DNA from: Azolla caroliniana
Lineage: Eukaryota > Polypodiophyta
Direction: 5' to 3'
Assembly (NCBI GenBank): GCA_043228905.1
Contig: JBHGNT010000016.1
Span: 7,440,001-7,504,000 of the forward strand
DNA: 64,000 nt
Below are positions 1 to 9,512 of this stretch, piece after piece. Position 1 is the first letter of the stretch. Every line of letters begins with the position of its first letter. The position numbers and the translations under genes are program-made. The notes beneath the pieces were generated by a model. That model searched no databases. It saw only the letters and a program-made list of their open reading frames with translations, and had not been told where the DNA came from.

Positions 1-2945
1 ATACAAAACCGCATTGGTGACAAGGTGTCAGCTCATGAGCTGTATTTCGGGCGCAAGCCGAACTTAAGACACCTTCGGATATTCGGCAGCATAGCATATG
101 TGCATTTGTCGGATCAGAAGCGGAGAAAGCTGGATGCAAAATCGGAAAAATGCATTCTACTCGGCTATGCTCCAGAGCAAAAGGGGTATAAGTGCTATAA
201 CCCCTGGACGAAGGAAGTCCGAGTTAGCCGGGATGTCGAGTTCGATGAATCGGCATCCTGGTACTCCGTACCGACTCCGACTTCCGATCCCGACCCAATG
301 CCGAAAGATCAAGCCAGTGAGCCTGAATCAGCCTTGGAAGAGGATGATGAAGCCGGGACTCAAGATGAGAGTCCAGAATCGTTGCGGTTGAGTGGCCCGA
401 ACGAGCGACTGAGTCGGTTGGACCAGTCAGATGAAGAGACGGCAAGTGGTGGAGACTCTGTCGTGCTCTCCCCGCGCAAGGAACCAAGGAAACGGTTCAC
501 GCGCAAAGAGAAAGGGAAGAGGAAGACGCCGGAATTCGAAACCGGCAACGATGAGTCGGATCGGTGCGTATCCGACTCCGGAAAGAAGAAAGGCGGATCT
601 TCGGCAATGAAGACCGAACTGGCCAAGAAGGGCCTCAAATCAGGTGACGGTGCGTTGCGCCGATCAACCCGCCAAAAGGATCCCGTCATGCGGTACGGGT
701 ACAATGAATACATGGCGCATCATTATGCGTACATGTCTAAGGTAACAGAAGTGTGTGAGCCGGAGAGCTACGCAGAAGCGGCAAAGGACGCAAATTGGCG
801 TGCCGCTATGGACGAAGAAATGTGGGCACTCGATGCCAACGAAACTTGGGACCTAGTTGATCCTCCCCATCACTGTAAACCGATCGGATGCAAGTGGGTG
901 TACAAGGTCAAGTACAACGCCGACGGTTCTGTTAACTGGTACAAAGCCCGGTTAGTGGCGAAGGGATACGCGTAGACCCACGGAAACGACTACGACGAGA
1001 CCTTCGCTCCTGTGGCGAAGATGGCGACAGTTCGTGTGGTACTGGCGGTTGCTGTGGCAAGGGGGTGGCATCTTCACCAGATGGATGTGAAGAACGCCTT
1101 CCTTCAAGGAGAGCTTGAAGAAGAAGTCTTTATGACTCAGCCCCCCGGATTTCAATCGGAGATGAACAAATCGGCGGTATGCCGACTGAAGAAGTCGCTT
1201 TACGGCTTGAAGCAAGCCCCCTGAGCTTGGAACGCGAAGATCACGCACTGGTTGCATAAGCTGGGGTTTGTTGTCTCTAAGGCTTTGACGGTCCGGTATG
1301 TATACTCTTGTCTGTGAATGATTTAGTCATCACCGGACCGGGTCTTCCCGAAATCAACCGCGTCAAGTCCCAGTTGTCGGACGCATTCGAAATGAAGGAC
1401 TTGGGGGACCTTCATTATTTTCTTGGGATCGAAGTGATCCGGACCCCCGACGGCATATTGCTCTCACAACGACATTACGTGTTGAATATGCTGTATAAGT
1501 TCGGCATGACGGATTGCCGACCTGTCTCCACACCCCTGGACCGGAACCAGAAGCTCCGTCCCAACTCCGGAACGGCTTGCAATGAGAAACGGTTCCGACA
1601 GGTTGTCGGAAGCCTGATCTACTTAACCATCACCCGACCCGACATCAGCTATCCGGTCGAGATGGTAAGTCAGTTCATGCAGGAGCACCTTCAGTGCGCG
1701 CAACGTATATTACGGTATGTTAGCGGCACTAAGGACCGGGGACTGCTATACCGGCGAGGTATACCCGAAGACCTTGTCGGTTACACAGATGTTGACTGGG
1801 CTGGCGATGCGTCTGATCGCCGCTCCACTTCTGGATACATGTTCTCCATAGGTAGCGCGGCCGTTGCGTGGAGCAGCAAGAAGCAGCCCACATTGGCTTT
1901 GTCAAGCACTGAGGCTGAGTATCGGGCCACTACCGTTGCCACTTGTGAAGCCATTTGGCTTCGGCGACTGCTGCGAGAATTGCGGATCGAGGTAACAAAC
2001 CCGATCCCGATTTACTGCGATAACATGAGCAACCTGCAGCTCGCCAGGAACCCCGTGTTCCATGCTCGCACAAAGCACATCGAGGTGCACTACCACTTCG
2101 TGCGTGAGCGGGTCCTGAGTGGTGAAGTTGACCTACGGTATGTTCATACGGATCGACAACTTGCCGATATCTTCACCAAGCCGCTCGGATCGGACAAGGT
2201 GTAGTACTTTACCGACATGCTTGGTATTCAGCATCTCGACGTGCCGCACTTGAGGGGGAGAAGCAAGGGCAAAGTCTCTATCCAAACGGGCAAAGGCCAA
2301 AAAACTGTTGAACTCGTCGGTAAGAGGAAAGCCGGAAGAAGAGGAGACAAGAAGATGAAGGAAGCCGAGTCGAGGAAGGAAAGCGACACATCCGAACAGG
2401 TCGGAGCAAGCGGCTGTGGAGAAGAGTTGTGCACTCAGGAAGAGAAGTGCATGTTGTGCGGAGGTCATCACGACAGTACTAACCATGATACAGAGTCGAA
2501 TGAAGAATTCGATTTCGGTTCACCGGCTGAAGAAGCCGAGGGAAGCATGGAGAAGGCCAAGACACGGAAGTGGTCCGATGTGGTGAGAGGCCTGAAGCCG
2601 GAAGTCGAATCGGAGTGTACCGATTCGGACAAGAGCTGGAACGAGTCGGAGACAGCTGACTCGGATCAACAGATGGATCCGGATGAGTCGGATCGACTGA
2701 AGGCCAAGGGGACACAGACACAGCGGAAGTCGATGCCATCGTGGGAGAACCGACGGATCGGCAAGCACTGGAGTCACAACAACGTGAGTGATGAGATGGG
2801 CCTATTGAGCAGACATGCCGACCGAGAGGGTCGAGGCGCGCAGAACCAAAGGGGTCACGGCAAACGGGACCGGACCGGACGAGGAGCGCGAGCAAGGCGG
2901 AGTGACACCAGGAGAAGTCGGTTGGAAGAACCAACTGCCACATAG
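1..2945 (+). pseudogene. Copia element A: integrase C-terminus, reverse transcriptase, RNase H and charged C-terminal extension (decayed, 5' end outside window)
   Basis: The polyprotein enters the window in the C-terminal part of integrase (LYFGRKPNLRHLR, IAYVH), then runs through a serine- and acid-rich linker, RT ([22 protein letters not shown]) and RNase H (STEAEYR; FHARTKHIEVHYHF). It is dead. There is an in-frame TAG at 973 where relatives have Gln, and a TGA at 1222 where relatives have Arg. A deletion and frameshift near 1280-1300 remove the start of the catalytic-loop strand, and the expected YVDD reads as VND. A short deletion lies near 1680 and another TAG at 2202. Beyond RNase H the same frame continues about 245 codons to 2943 as an acidic then Arg-rich tail (see findings). 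RNase H is closely similar to elements B and D, so the three form one Copia family. Confidence 0.9.
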
Positions 2946-2976
2946 GTCGACACTACGACCCCACCTCAGGTTGAGC

Positions 2977-3410
2977 TTGAGGGGGAGTGTTGAGCGGCAA
3001 GCTCAACCGGAGCCGGAGCCGGTAAACGAGACGGATTGGGCGAAACGGATCGGTATGACGGTGAGCAACCGAACCGGCAAGCAGTGGAGGCCGGGTGCAA
3101 TCTGTAACCGGAAGACCAGTCGGAAGCCTAGTATAGGATAGACTACTAGGTAGCTATAGTCTCGTAGTGAGTGTCAGATGCTCGTGTGAGCATTGACGTA
3201 CATGGTACTTCTGTCAGTCCCAAGAGGACTTGTATAAATAGTGCTACTTAGCATAGTGTGTGGAGAGAGTCTTGATATAATTTGGAAATTACGTTCTGCT
3301 CTCTCTCTCTCTCCCTCTCTCTCTCTCTCTTTGTTGTTCTCTGCTTTACGCTTTCACAAACACTTACGTTTTCAGGAAGCCGAGAAGACGATTCCGGACG
3401 CGTTCTGGAA
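2977..3410 (+). repeat. Polypurine tract and 3' LTR of Copia element A (end uncertain)
   Basis: The purine run TTGAGGGGGAG ending at 2987 is the plus-strand priming site. The LTR starts directly after it with TGTTGAGCGGCAAGC at 2988, the same arrangement as in element B. A TATA box (TATAAATA, about 3234) aligns with TATAAAAG in the B LTR and is followed by a CT-rich stretch. The right end is not clear. Similarity to other LTRs fades after about 3400 and no terminal CA with a target duplication could be identified. Confidence 0.6.
3297..3332 (+). repeat. (CT)n microsatellite in the A LTR
   Basis: An almost pure CT dinucleotide run lies just downstream of the LTR TATA box. The B LTR has a shorter CTCTCT tract at the same place, so this is an expansion of an element-encoded pyrimidine tract. 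The reading frames crossing it are products of the repeat. Confidence 0.85.
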
Positions 3411-3519
3411 GCAACTGAACGAGAGGGAGAGAAAGAGAGGGAGCGCGCGCTTGACACCGACTCACACACACCACACCGACCCAACTCACGCCCTTATGTA
3501 TAGGAAACGCGGGGAAGGG

Positions 3520-4125
3520 AAAGCATCCGACACCAACAAAGACACGAATATGCACAGACAAACGCAAATGTATATATTACAAGGGAAGAAGAAAAAAAAA
3601 TACATCCCCGGCTTCGAGCCGGACCAAGGTAGGTTAGGTTACAGCAACGGTTTGCTGCCAAGCCGCCGATCGGGGGCTCACGGACTTGTCGTGCCGAGTG
3701 GGGTCTTGCGCAGGAGGCCAGGGTGAAGTAAACCTACAACAGGGAAAGATACAACCCCGGTCGCGAGCCGGGTACGCTCAAGAGAAGAGGAGTTGACCTA
3801 ACAGCTTTCTCGCCATAGCTGCCGCCCGAGTACTCGAGAACGAGAAGAAGAAGAAGAAAGAAGAGACTAACCTTAAACTAACGGTATACCCTCTAATACA
3901 AAATGGGCAACCCCCTCGAAGAGGGGCGCTCCCTTCCTTTTATAGAACAAGGAGAGGGATGCGTTATAATGTGGGATAAATCCCGACTTAACTACTATTC
4001 GGCACCATAAAGGCGCCCTCGTTATTCACACTAAATGTACAAGGGTGAGCGCACATGCTGCACCTCGCCGATGTAGCCAACATTTCCCGGTTTCCGCCTC
4101 TGACCAAAATTCTTCACGACACCGC
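3520..4125. repeat. Dispersed LTR-like repeat R, copy 1 (truncated)
   Basis: This stretch matches the repeat at 42473-43540 over several blocks: the CCCCGGC...AGCCGG segment, AAATGGGCAACCCC, a shared TTTTATAGAACAAGGAGAGG block, a block with GATAAATCCCGA, and TGTACAAGGGTGAG followed by a GCACATGCT block. The first part of the other copy is not recognisable here. The opposite strand of the TTTTATAG block reads CTATAAAA, so the promoter, if any, would be on the - strand. Confidence 0.6.
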
Positions 4126-5860
4126 TCCATTGGATAATAGTACACGTAGATTCATTAAATGTCTTCTAGAGTGTACCATTCGGAGTACTTATTGAACATT
4201 TAGCAAATTTTAACCCATTGTTATTTGAGAGCTCAACAATGGGTTTTTTATCAATATGTTCAAAATGGTTCAATTGATGAAATGGAGATATTATTCCAAT
4301 TTTTATGTTATTGGGGACTACAACAGAATTGGAATATGTGTAATGCTTTCATGTTTGATAATAGACATGGGGTGAAAGCCTATATAAAGAAGCTAAAAGG
4401 TATTCTTATGTGGAATTTTGGATGTTTTCCTCAAATGCATATTTAGGTTTTTTAATGGCTTTACATGACATTCCTCTCCCTACATAAGAATATGATAGAT
4501 AGAGGAGACTAAGAAGTGTTGTAATTAAGTGGATTTTACATACAATTAATATAATTATGTGCTTTTACCAAAAAAGAAAAGAAAAGAAACGAGAGAGAGA
4601 CTTATTTATTTTCTTTGTTGTCTAATAAGATGTTAGTTATTACATACGTATGTATTAGACACATTTCTATTCGGATCTCTCTCAACCTGTATGACGTTAG
4701 AACAGGATTTTATTTTATTTTTCTTGTGCCTTCTTTTCTCGCTTTTTCTTGTCCAAAATTATATGCTAGTGTCTTCTTTTCTTGTGCATGTGTCTTAATT
4801 TTTTGCATCCTTGTAGAGAGAGGAACATAGGACCCCTTCGGATTTTGAACAAGATCTTTTACATTGGACGTTTTCTACATTAGCGGCATGTGCTTCTCTT
4901 ATAACTAGGTAGGGAGTCGAAGTCCCGTTTCGAAATGTGTGCTTCTTCTGCCATGAGTTTAGACACATTAGTTGTGCCTCGTATCTGAAGGCTGATCGAA
5001 GATCAACTAGATGTCTTGTAGATTTTTAGGGAATCATGCCCGGCATTTGCATTGGCCATTAATATACGAAGATGCAATAGGTTCATTTTAAAGGAACTAA
5101 GTGATGAGGGATAACAATGGGGAATTTGATAAGGTTCGGTTAGAATTGAAACCTGAAAAACAAGTCATAATTTTTTTGTTGTCGTGAAGTGTCACATAAA
5201 GGAGAATGTGCTTAAATAGTACTATGAAGAAAAGTGGTGGTGGCATGCATGGGATCATGTAACGAAATACGTTCCATATATTAATACCCCTTATTCCCCA
5301 TATATAAAGGTCTTTCATTCCAGTTTAATAACTCCTGGGGGAATTTGAGAAAAGAACTGGTATTATAAAATACCATTAGGGCCATTTTGATCCAAATCAT
5401 TTATGGACTCTTAATGTATGAGAACCGTTTCTACTCTTACAATTCCTCTCTATCTTTTTTGTCGTATGCTGTCCTTCTTTGTTTTCAATTTTGATTCCTC
5501 TCTATCGTTTTTGTCGTAATATTCGTGTTCATTAGCCCAAACATTCGAATGCGTATGTTATTAAAACATTCTTTTGTTTTTTTTTACACTTTTTACCTTA
5601 ACTTTCTTACCCTAAAAGAAATTTTACCTAATAATAAATAATGAGTGTAAAAGTATGGTATTTACCATACTTCGAGGGTGTTTTTCTTACGCAAATGATA
5701 CGAATATTAGCAAATGCACAAATGGTACGGATGCTTCATATTATGGTTTAAAGACTATTGAAAACTAGCAAAGGCACTGCTAGCAAAGGCACTGCTTCTT
5801 TCCTGGCAATGTAGTACATATCCATACAGACACACACACATTCTTGTAGGGTTGGATCAT
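4126..5860. other. Non-coding stretch 3' of the PPO gene
   Basis: AT-rich sequence with no recognisable gene, RNA or complete mobile element. Short frames around 4225-4450 and 4615-4830 show no motif I recognise and have no codon bias. It may hold decayed repeats. Confidence 0.5.
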
Positions 5861-5863
5861 CAT

Positions 5864-7825
5864 CTACACATACTGGATCTTGAATCCACCAATAGTCACT
5901 TGACTTTCCTTGCCATTCACTAACTTGGAGACCACGGAAACGACGAGCGTGTCTTGGTCTTCGATCCCGAGATTGGCAATGTTGGTCGTGATACTGAGGC
6001 GGATGTCTGCCACGTGGCCCGTGTCCATGCCCATGCCCATGTGCGGCAAGCTCACGTACGAACCCACGTACTCCGCACAATTTAAAGTTGTCGATGTGTT
6101 TGCATCCGGCAAGTTGATGAAGACCGCAAGGTATGTGTTGCTCCCAGTGGGGACAATAACATCTTCGAGTACCAACACTTCCTCCACTTGCGACTCCGTG
6201 ATGCCTTTAGCTTGGGCGAATGTTGCCTTCCCACCCGTGGGTCGACTCACCACGGCTGTCAGCGTCTTGGAGGCGGCCAGCTTCTGCACGGCTTGGCCCT
6301 TGGACTTGGACACACCTTTGGGCAAACTGGGTTTCGCCTTAGGTACAACTCCTTTAACATTTCCAAGGGGCTTAGGAAAGAGGCGGCGGTAGAGCTCGGA
6401 CCCTGGCGATGGCTCGTACATGATGCCTAATTGCTTCTGTGAGTTGAGACAATCCTTGACCTTCACTTGGACGAGCTCTGATTTCTCGTTGTAGAAGACA
6501 AAGGAGGATTCGAGGAAATCGGTGTCGGAGTAGAGCTCCTTACGCCGGTCAGGGAGGGTGTCCCAGATGTACCAACAGCGGTCAACGTTCGCGTGGTGGC
6601 TGTAGAAGACGGGGTCAAGCCCGGACGAGTAGAAGTTACCCAGATCTTCATTGTAAGTATTCCGAGTATCTCCGACCCACACGTGGATCGCGGTGTGTGG
6701 GCCTAACTCCAGCGAGCCGGCGGCGCCTTGGTTGAATAAATCACTTCAGTTTTGAGCAAAAACAAAAGGAAGACATAATGAGACATGTATTAAAACCCCC
6801 TGACATGGACATGGGCATGTGAACATCTATTGGAAAAGAAAGAAGAGAGGGGGGGGGGGGGCTTACCCAAGGAGAGGAGCTTGCCCTAAGAAGAGCTCTT
6901 GGGTGGTGGGCTTGATGAGAGAGTTATACATGACACTAATGTTGTCCAGCACGATCTCCCCATTGGTCTTGCTAGGTGCATCGCTCACGCCCCCCAGTGG
7001 AGCGAGTGTGGGCGGCAGTGACCGGACATCACGGTTTATATCATAGAGTGCCGGGTACTTGTACTTCTGGTTGAAGATCGCGGGAAACACATTGCCGCCA
7101 TCCGTCTGGTCGTCCCAGTTCCAGTAGGGCAACGCGAACGTCGGGTCTTTGATGAGGCTCCCGAGGATACGCTCATGGAAATAGAGGTAGTAGCGGTGCC
7201 ACGGGAAGAAGAGGTAGCTGAAATGCACCTGGAATGGCTTGTCGGGAGCTTGGGCAGAGAAGTAGGCGCCGTTACAGAAGGCGCAATGGACATCGGCTTG
7301 TTGCTTGAAGCTCCGGGGGTCGTCGTCGGGCAGCCCACGCATGAGCTCGTACGCTTTGTTGTATTTCTCCACATACTTGTCGTCAACGGCATTCGCACGT
7401 CGGCGGATTCTGGGAATACTGGCGGATTCGCTGGGGACATAGGGTTTTGCGGGGACCCTGGATGTGGGCAAGCGACACTTGACGGTGTAGGAGGCTGAAA
7501 CGGTGGCCGGCACAAATTTGCTGAGATCGGGAGGCGTGGTGGGGGCGCCGAGAGCCGTGCCGCTGTGACCGAGGAAGAGTTGGGCAGCGCCGCCCGCCAC
7601 TCCGCCCGCCAGGAGCTCCCGTCTCTTCCTCTGGCTCGTTGTTGTTGCATCGCCAACGCCATCATCGGCACCAGTGCTCTGGCTTGCATGGAAACTCTTC
7701 CTACAAGATATGCTAGTAGTACTACTAGGGACACATGATCTAACTCTAAGTACTTTCTTATCTCCTACAAGGAAACAGGAGTGTACGCTGGACAGGGGTA
7801 GGCAGCAAGTGAGGCTTGATTCCAT
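5864..7825 (-). CDS. PPO: Polyphenol oxidase (catechol oxidase type), plastid thylakoid lumen; two exons
   Basis: Coupled binuclear copper enzyme oxidising o-diphenols to o-quinones. Exon 1 is 7825-6867 and exon 2 is 6743-5864. The 123-bp intron has GTAAGC at the donor and CTGAAG at the acceptor. The join gives 612 codons plus TAG, a normal PPO precursor length. The N-terminus looks like a stromal transit region, then a twin-arginine RRELLAGG segment (Arg68-69), a hydrophobic stretch and a TALGA processing site near 94, as expected for Tat import to the lumen. CuA ligands are His180, His201 and His210, with thioether Cys184. CuB ligands are His336, His340 and His370. These spacings match sweet-potato catechol oxidase. 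Glu332 and Phe357 occupy the waterkeeper and gatekeeper positions. The residue after the first CuB His is Thr337, not the Asn linked with monophenolase activity. DWL-type (DTDFLESSF) and C-terminal KFDV-type (LAVFIN) domains follow. All ligands are present, so the gene is probably functional. Confidence 0.95.
6744..6866 (-). other. Single intron of the PPO gene
   Basis: 123 bp, GT...AG, falling in phase 2 between the CuA and CuB halves of the enzyme. It carries a run of about 12 C on the coding strand (G on +) next to the donor. Joining at these sites restores one frame through PLLG and DLFNQG into the CuB motif. Confidence 0.88.
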
Positions 7826-7898
7826 GGCTGGATGGAGTTTACAAGAAGAAAGAAAGAAGTGATTTTGTGTGGGGTGGTGTGGGTAGAATGGGCCTCAA

Positions 7899-7908
7899 AT
7901 ATATATAT
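7899..7908 (-). promoter_or_regulatory. Candidate TATA box of PPO
   Basis: On the - strand the sequence reads TATATATATTTGAGG, about 75-85 bases upstream of the chosen ATG. That leaves room for a short 5' leader. The assignment is by position and composition only. Confidence 0.5.
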
Positions 7909-7911
7909 CAA

Positions 7912-8600
7912 TATGTAGACAGAGTGAGAGCCCTTATATTTTTTTGGGCACGTGTAGAAAAAACGATTGATACGACTCACGAGCTATGTACTTAGACTGC
8001 TCAATTATGTACCTCAAAGTTAAGACATACACAAAAGTTATGGAAACTTGAAACACAAAGTGACCATGTTTGACCACCCCCCCCCTTCCATGTAAAAAAA
8101 ACACAATCAATTACCCTTATTCTAGCACATGGTGTAAATAACCATATGACATGCATTCGTATTTGGGTATGTATATGGTAAACATATGGTAAACACCCAC
8201 GAGGTACGGCAAATACCATGCTCATTATTTACCATAACGTAAAAAAAAAAAGTTGAAGGTAAAAATATTTTAGTGCACGTGTAGGTGGGCATCAAATGCT
8301 TAATTTCCCATGTAACACTTGGGCTTGATGAAGAATGCAAGGCTCCTCCTCGATCAAAATGTCAAAGCTCAGAAAAGACTAAAAAAAAATGAACACGTCT
8401 TAACATTGTATCAAATATTGATGAAAATGCAAGTATTTCAACTCCAACCAAGTTAGCATATGGTAGCATATGGACAATTCAAGGGCAACAAGGAAAATAT
8501 AACTGGTGAATCCATCAATAAAGAGATGGAATTTATCTATTGGTAAAGTACATTGTTCAAGCAACTGCTTGTATTATTGTTGCCAGTTAGCTAATATCTT
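7912..8600. other. PPO upstream region
   Basis: AT-rich non-coding DNA with short homopolymer runs and repeats of CATATGGTAAAC type around 8180. No gene is recognised. It should contain PPO regulatory sequence, but no specific element can be named. Confidence 0.4.
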
Positions 8601-9052
8601 GCTTGATGCACGCTAGGAGAATGTCAATGAAGGTGAATATCGTAACACTATATAATGCACCTGTGGTTATCAAATTTGTTAATAGAGGGGCAAAAAATAT
8701 GTCTAATGGCAAAGCAATGGATGCAACTTTAATAGCAACTATCATGGATCAAGTTACCAAACAAGGTTTTCCAAAAGTTTGGCTCATGCATTCAATTAAA
8801 CCAATACATAAACGAGATAAGAAAATTGGTATCCAACATTCGAAACTATTACAGTTAGCTACACTATGGGTAGCCTATATAGCATTATTATAAAACAAAC
8901 GATTAGCTCATGGGTTGAACATAAAGAAAAATTAGCACTCAAATAAAAAACAAGTCAATTTTTTTATCATCCACAAGGAGGCCAATTTAATCTAGTGGAT
9001 AGAATAAGCCTATATGTGACTCCTTAAGAAGTGGAAATAATGCATTCACATG
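8600..9052 (+). mobile_element. LINE reverse-transcriptase fragment, interrupted by Copia B
   Basis: The frame from 8603 contains KAMDATLIATIMDQ, then KQGFPKVWLMHSIKPIHK. After a +1 shift near 8825 it reads NWYPTFETITVSYTMGSLY and ISSWVEHKEKLAL. This resembles the RT segment of LINEs with a WxxxxIxPLxK...NYRTIMISHTLGKLY pattern, which I associate with moss and lycophyte genomes. Copia B inserted at 9053 with an ACATG duplication, and similar low-quality sequence resumes at 14767. Only this small part is recognisable. Confidence 0.5.
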
Positions 9053-9440
9053 TGTTGAGAGACAAGCTCAACATCGGCCGGATCGGCTGAAGAAGCTGAG
9101 GACCGGATCGGTTGGGACCGATCGGTTAGGCCGAGTGCGTAAACCGGGAGGTCGTTAGGAAAGATATTCCGCGAGGAATATATTTGGGAGTTAGTGTAGG
9201 GGCTCTTGATGAGCATTGAAGTACTGTCAGTACTTCGGTCAGTCCTTTTAGGACTTGTATAAAAGTGCTCACTGAGCACGTCTTATGTACAGAGATTGAG
9301 TATTATTGTGAAATATAGTTTTTTGTGTTCTCTCTCTTTGTCTCTCCTGCGTATACCGTGTAAGCTCAAGCTCTCCATTGAACCTGTGTTTCCTTCCTCT
9401 GTTCTATCTTCATACCTGCTTCCGCACGCTACTTTCTACA
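9053..9440 (+). repeat. 5' LTR of Copia B
   Basis: 388 bp, TGTTGAGAGAC...TTTCTACA, preceded by TSD ACATG. It contains a TATA box (TATAAAAG, about 9259) and a pyrimidine-rich tract downstream. Its right end is set by the primer binding site that follows directly. Confidence 0.95.
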
Positions 9441-9452
9441 TGGTATCAGAGC
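9441..9452 (+). promoter_or_regulatory. Primer binding site of Copia B
   Basis: TGGTATCAGAGC, complementary to the 3' end of plant initiator tRNA-Met, directly abutting the 5' LTR. This is the minus-strand priming site used by most plant Copia elements. Confidence 0.93.
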
Positions 9453-9512
9453 GCGAGGGTTGAGAACCTCTCTGCAGCCGACATAGCTTGACGAAGAAGA
9501 ACAAGAAGAACG

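Noticed and set aside
3241-3726. 161-codon + strand frame across the A LTR
   Set aside because: It crosses a CT microsatellite (Leu/Ser run) and a repeat boundary, with no domain.
4225-4446. 73-codon + strand frame with a Met-Glu-Ile-Leu-Phe stretch
   Set aside because: No domain recognised. Surrounding sequence has frequent stops and AT-rich composition.
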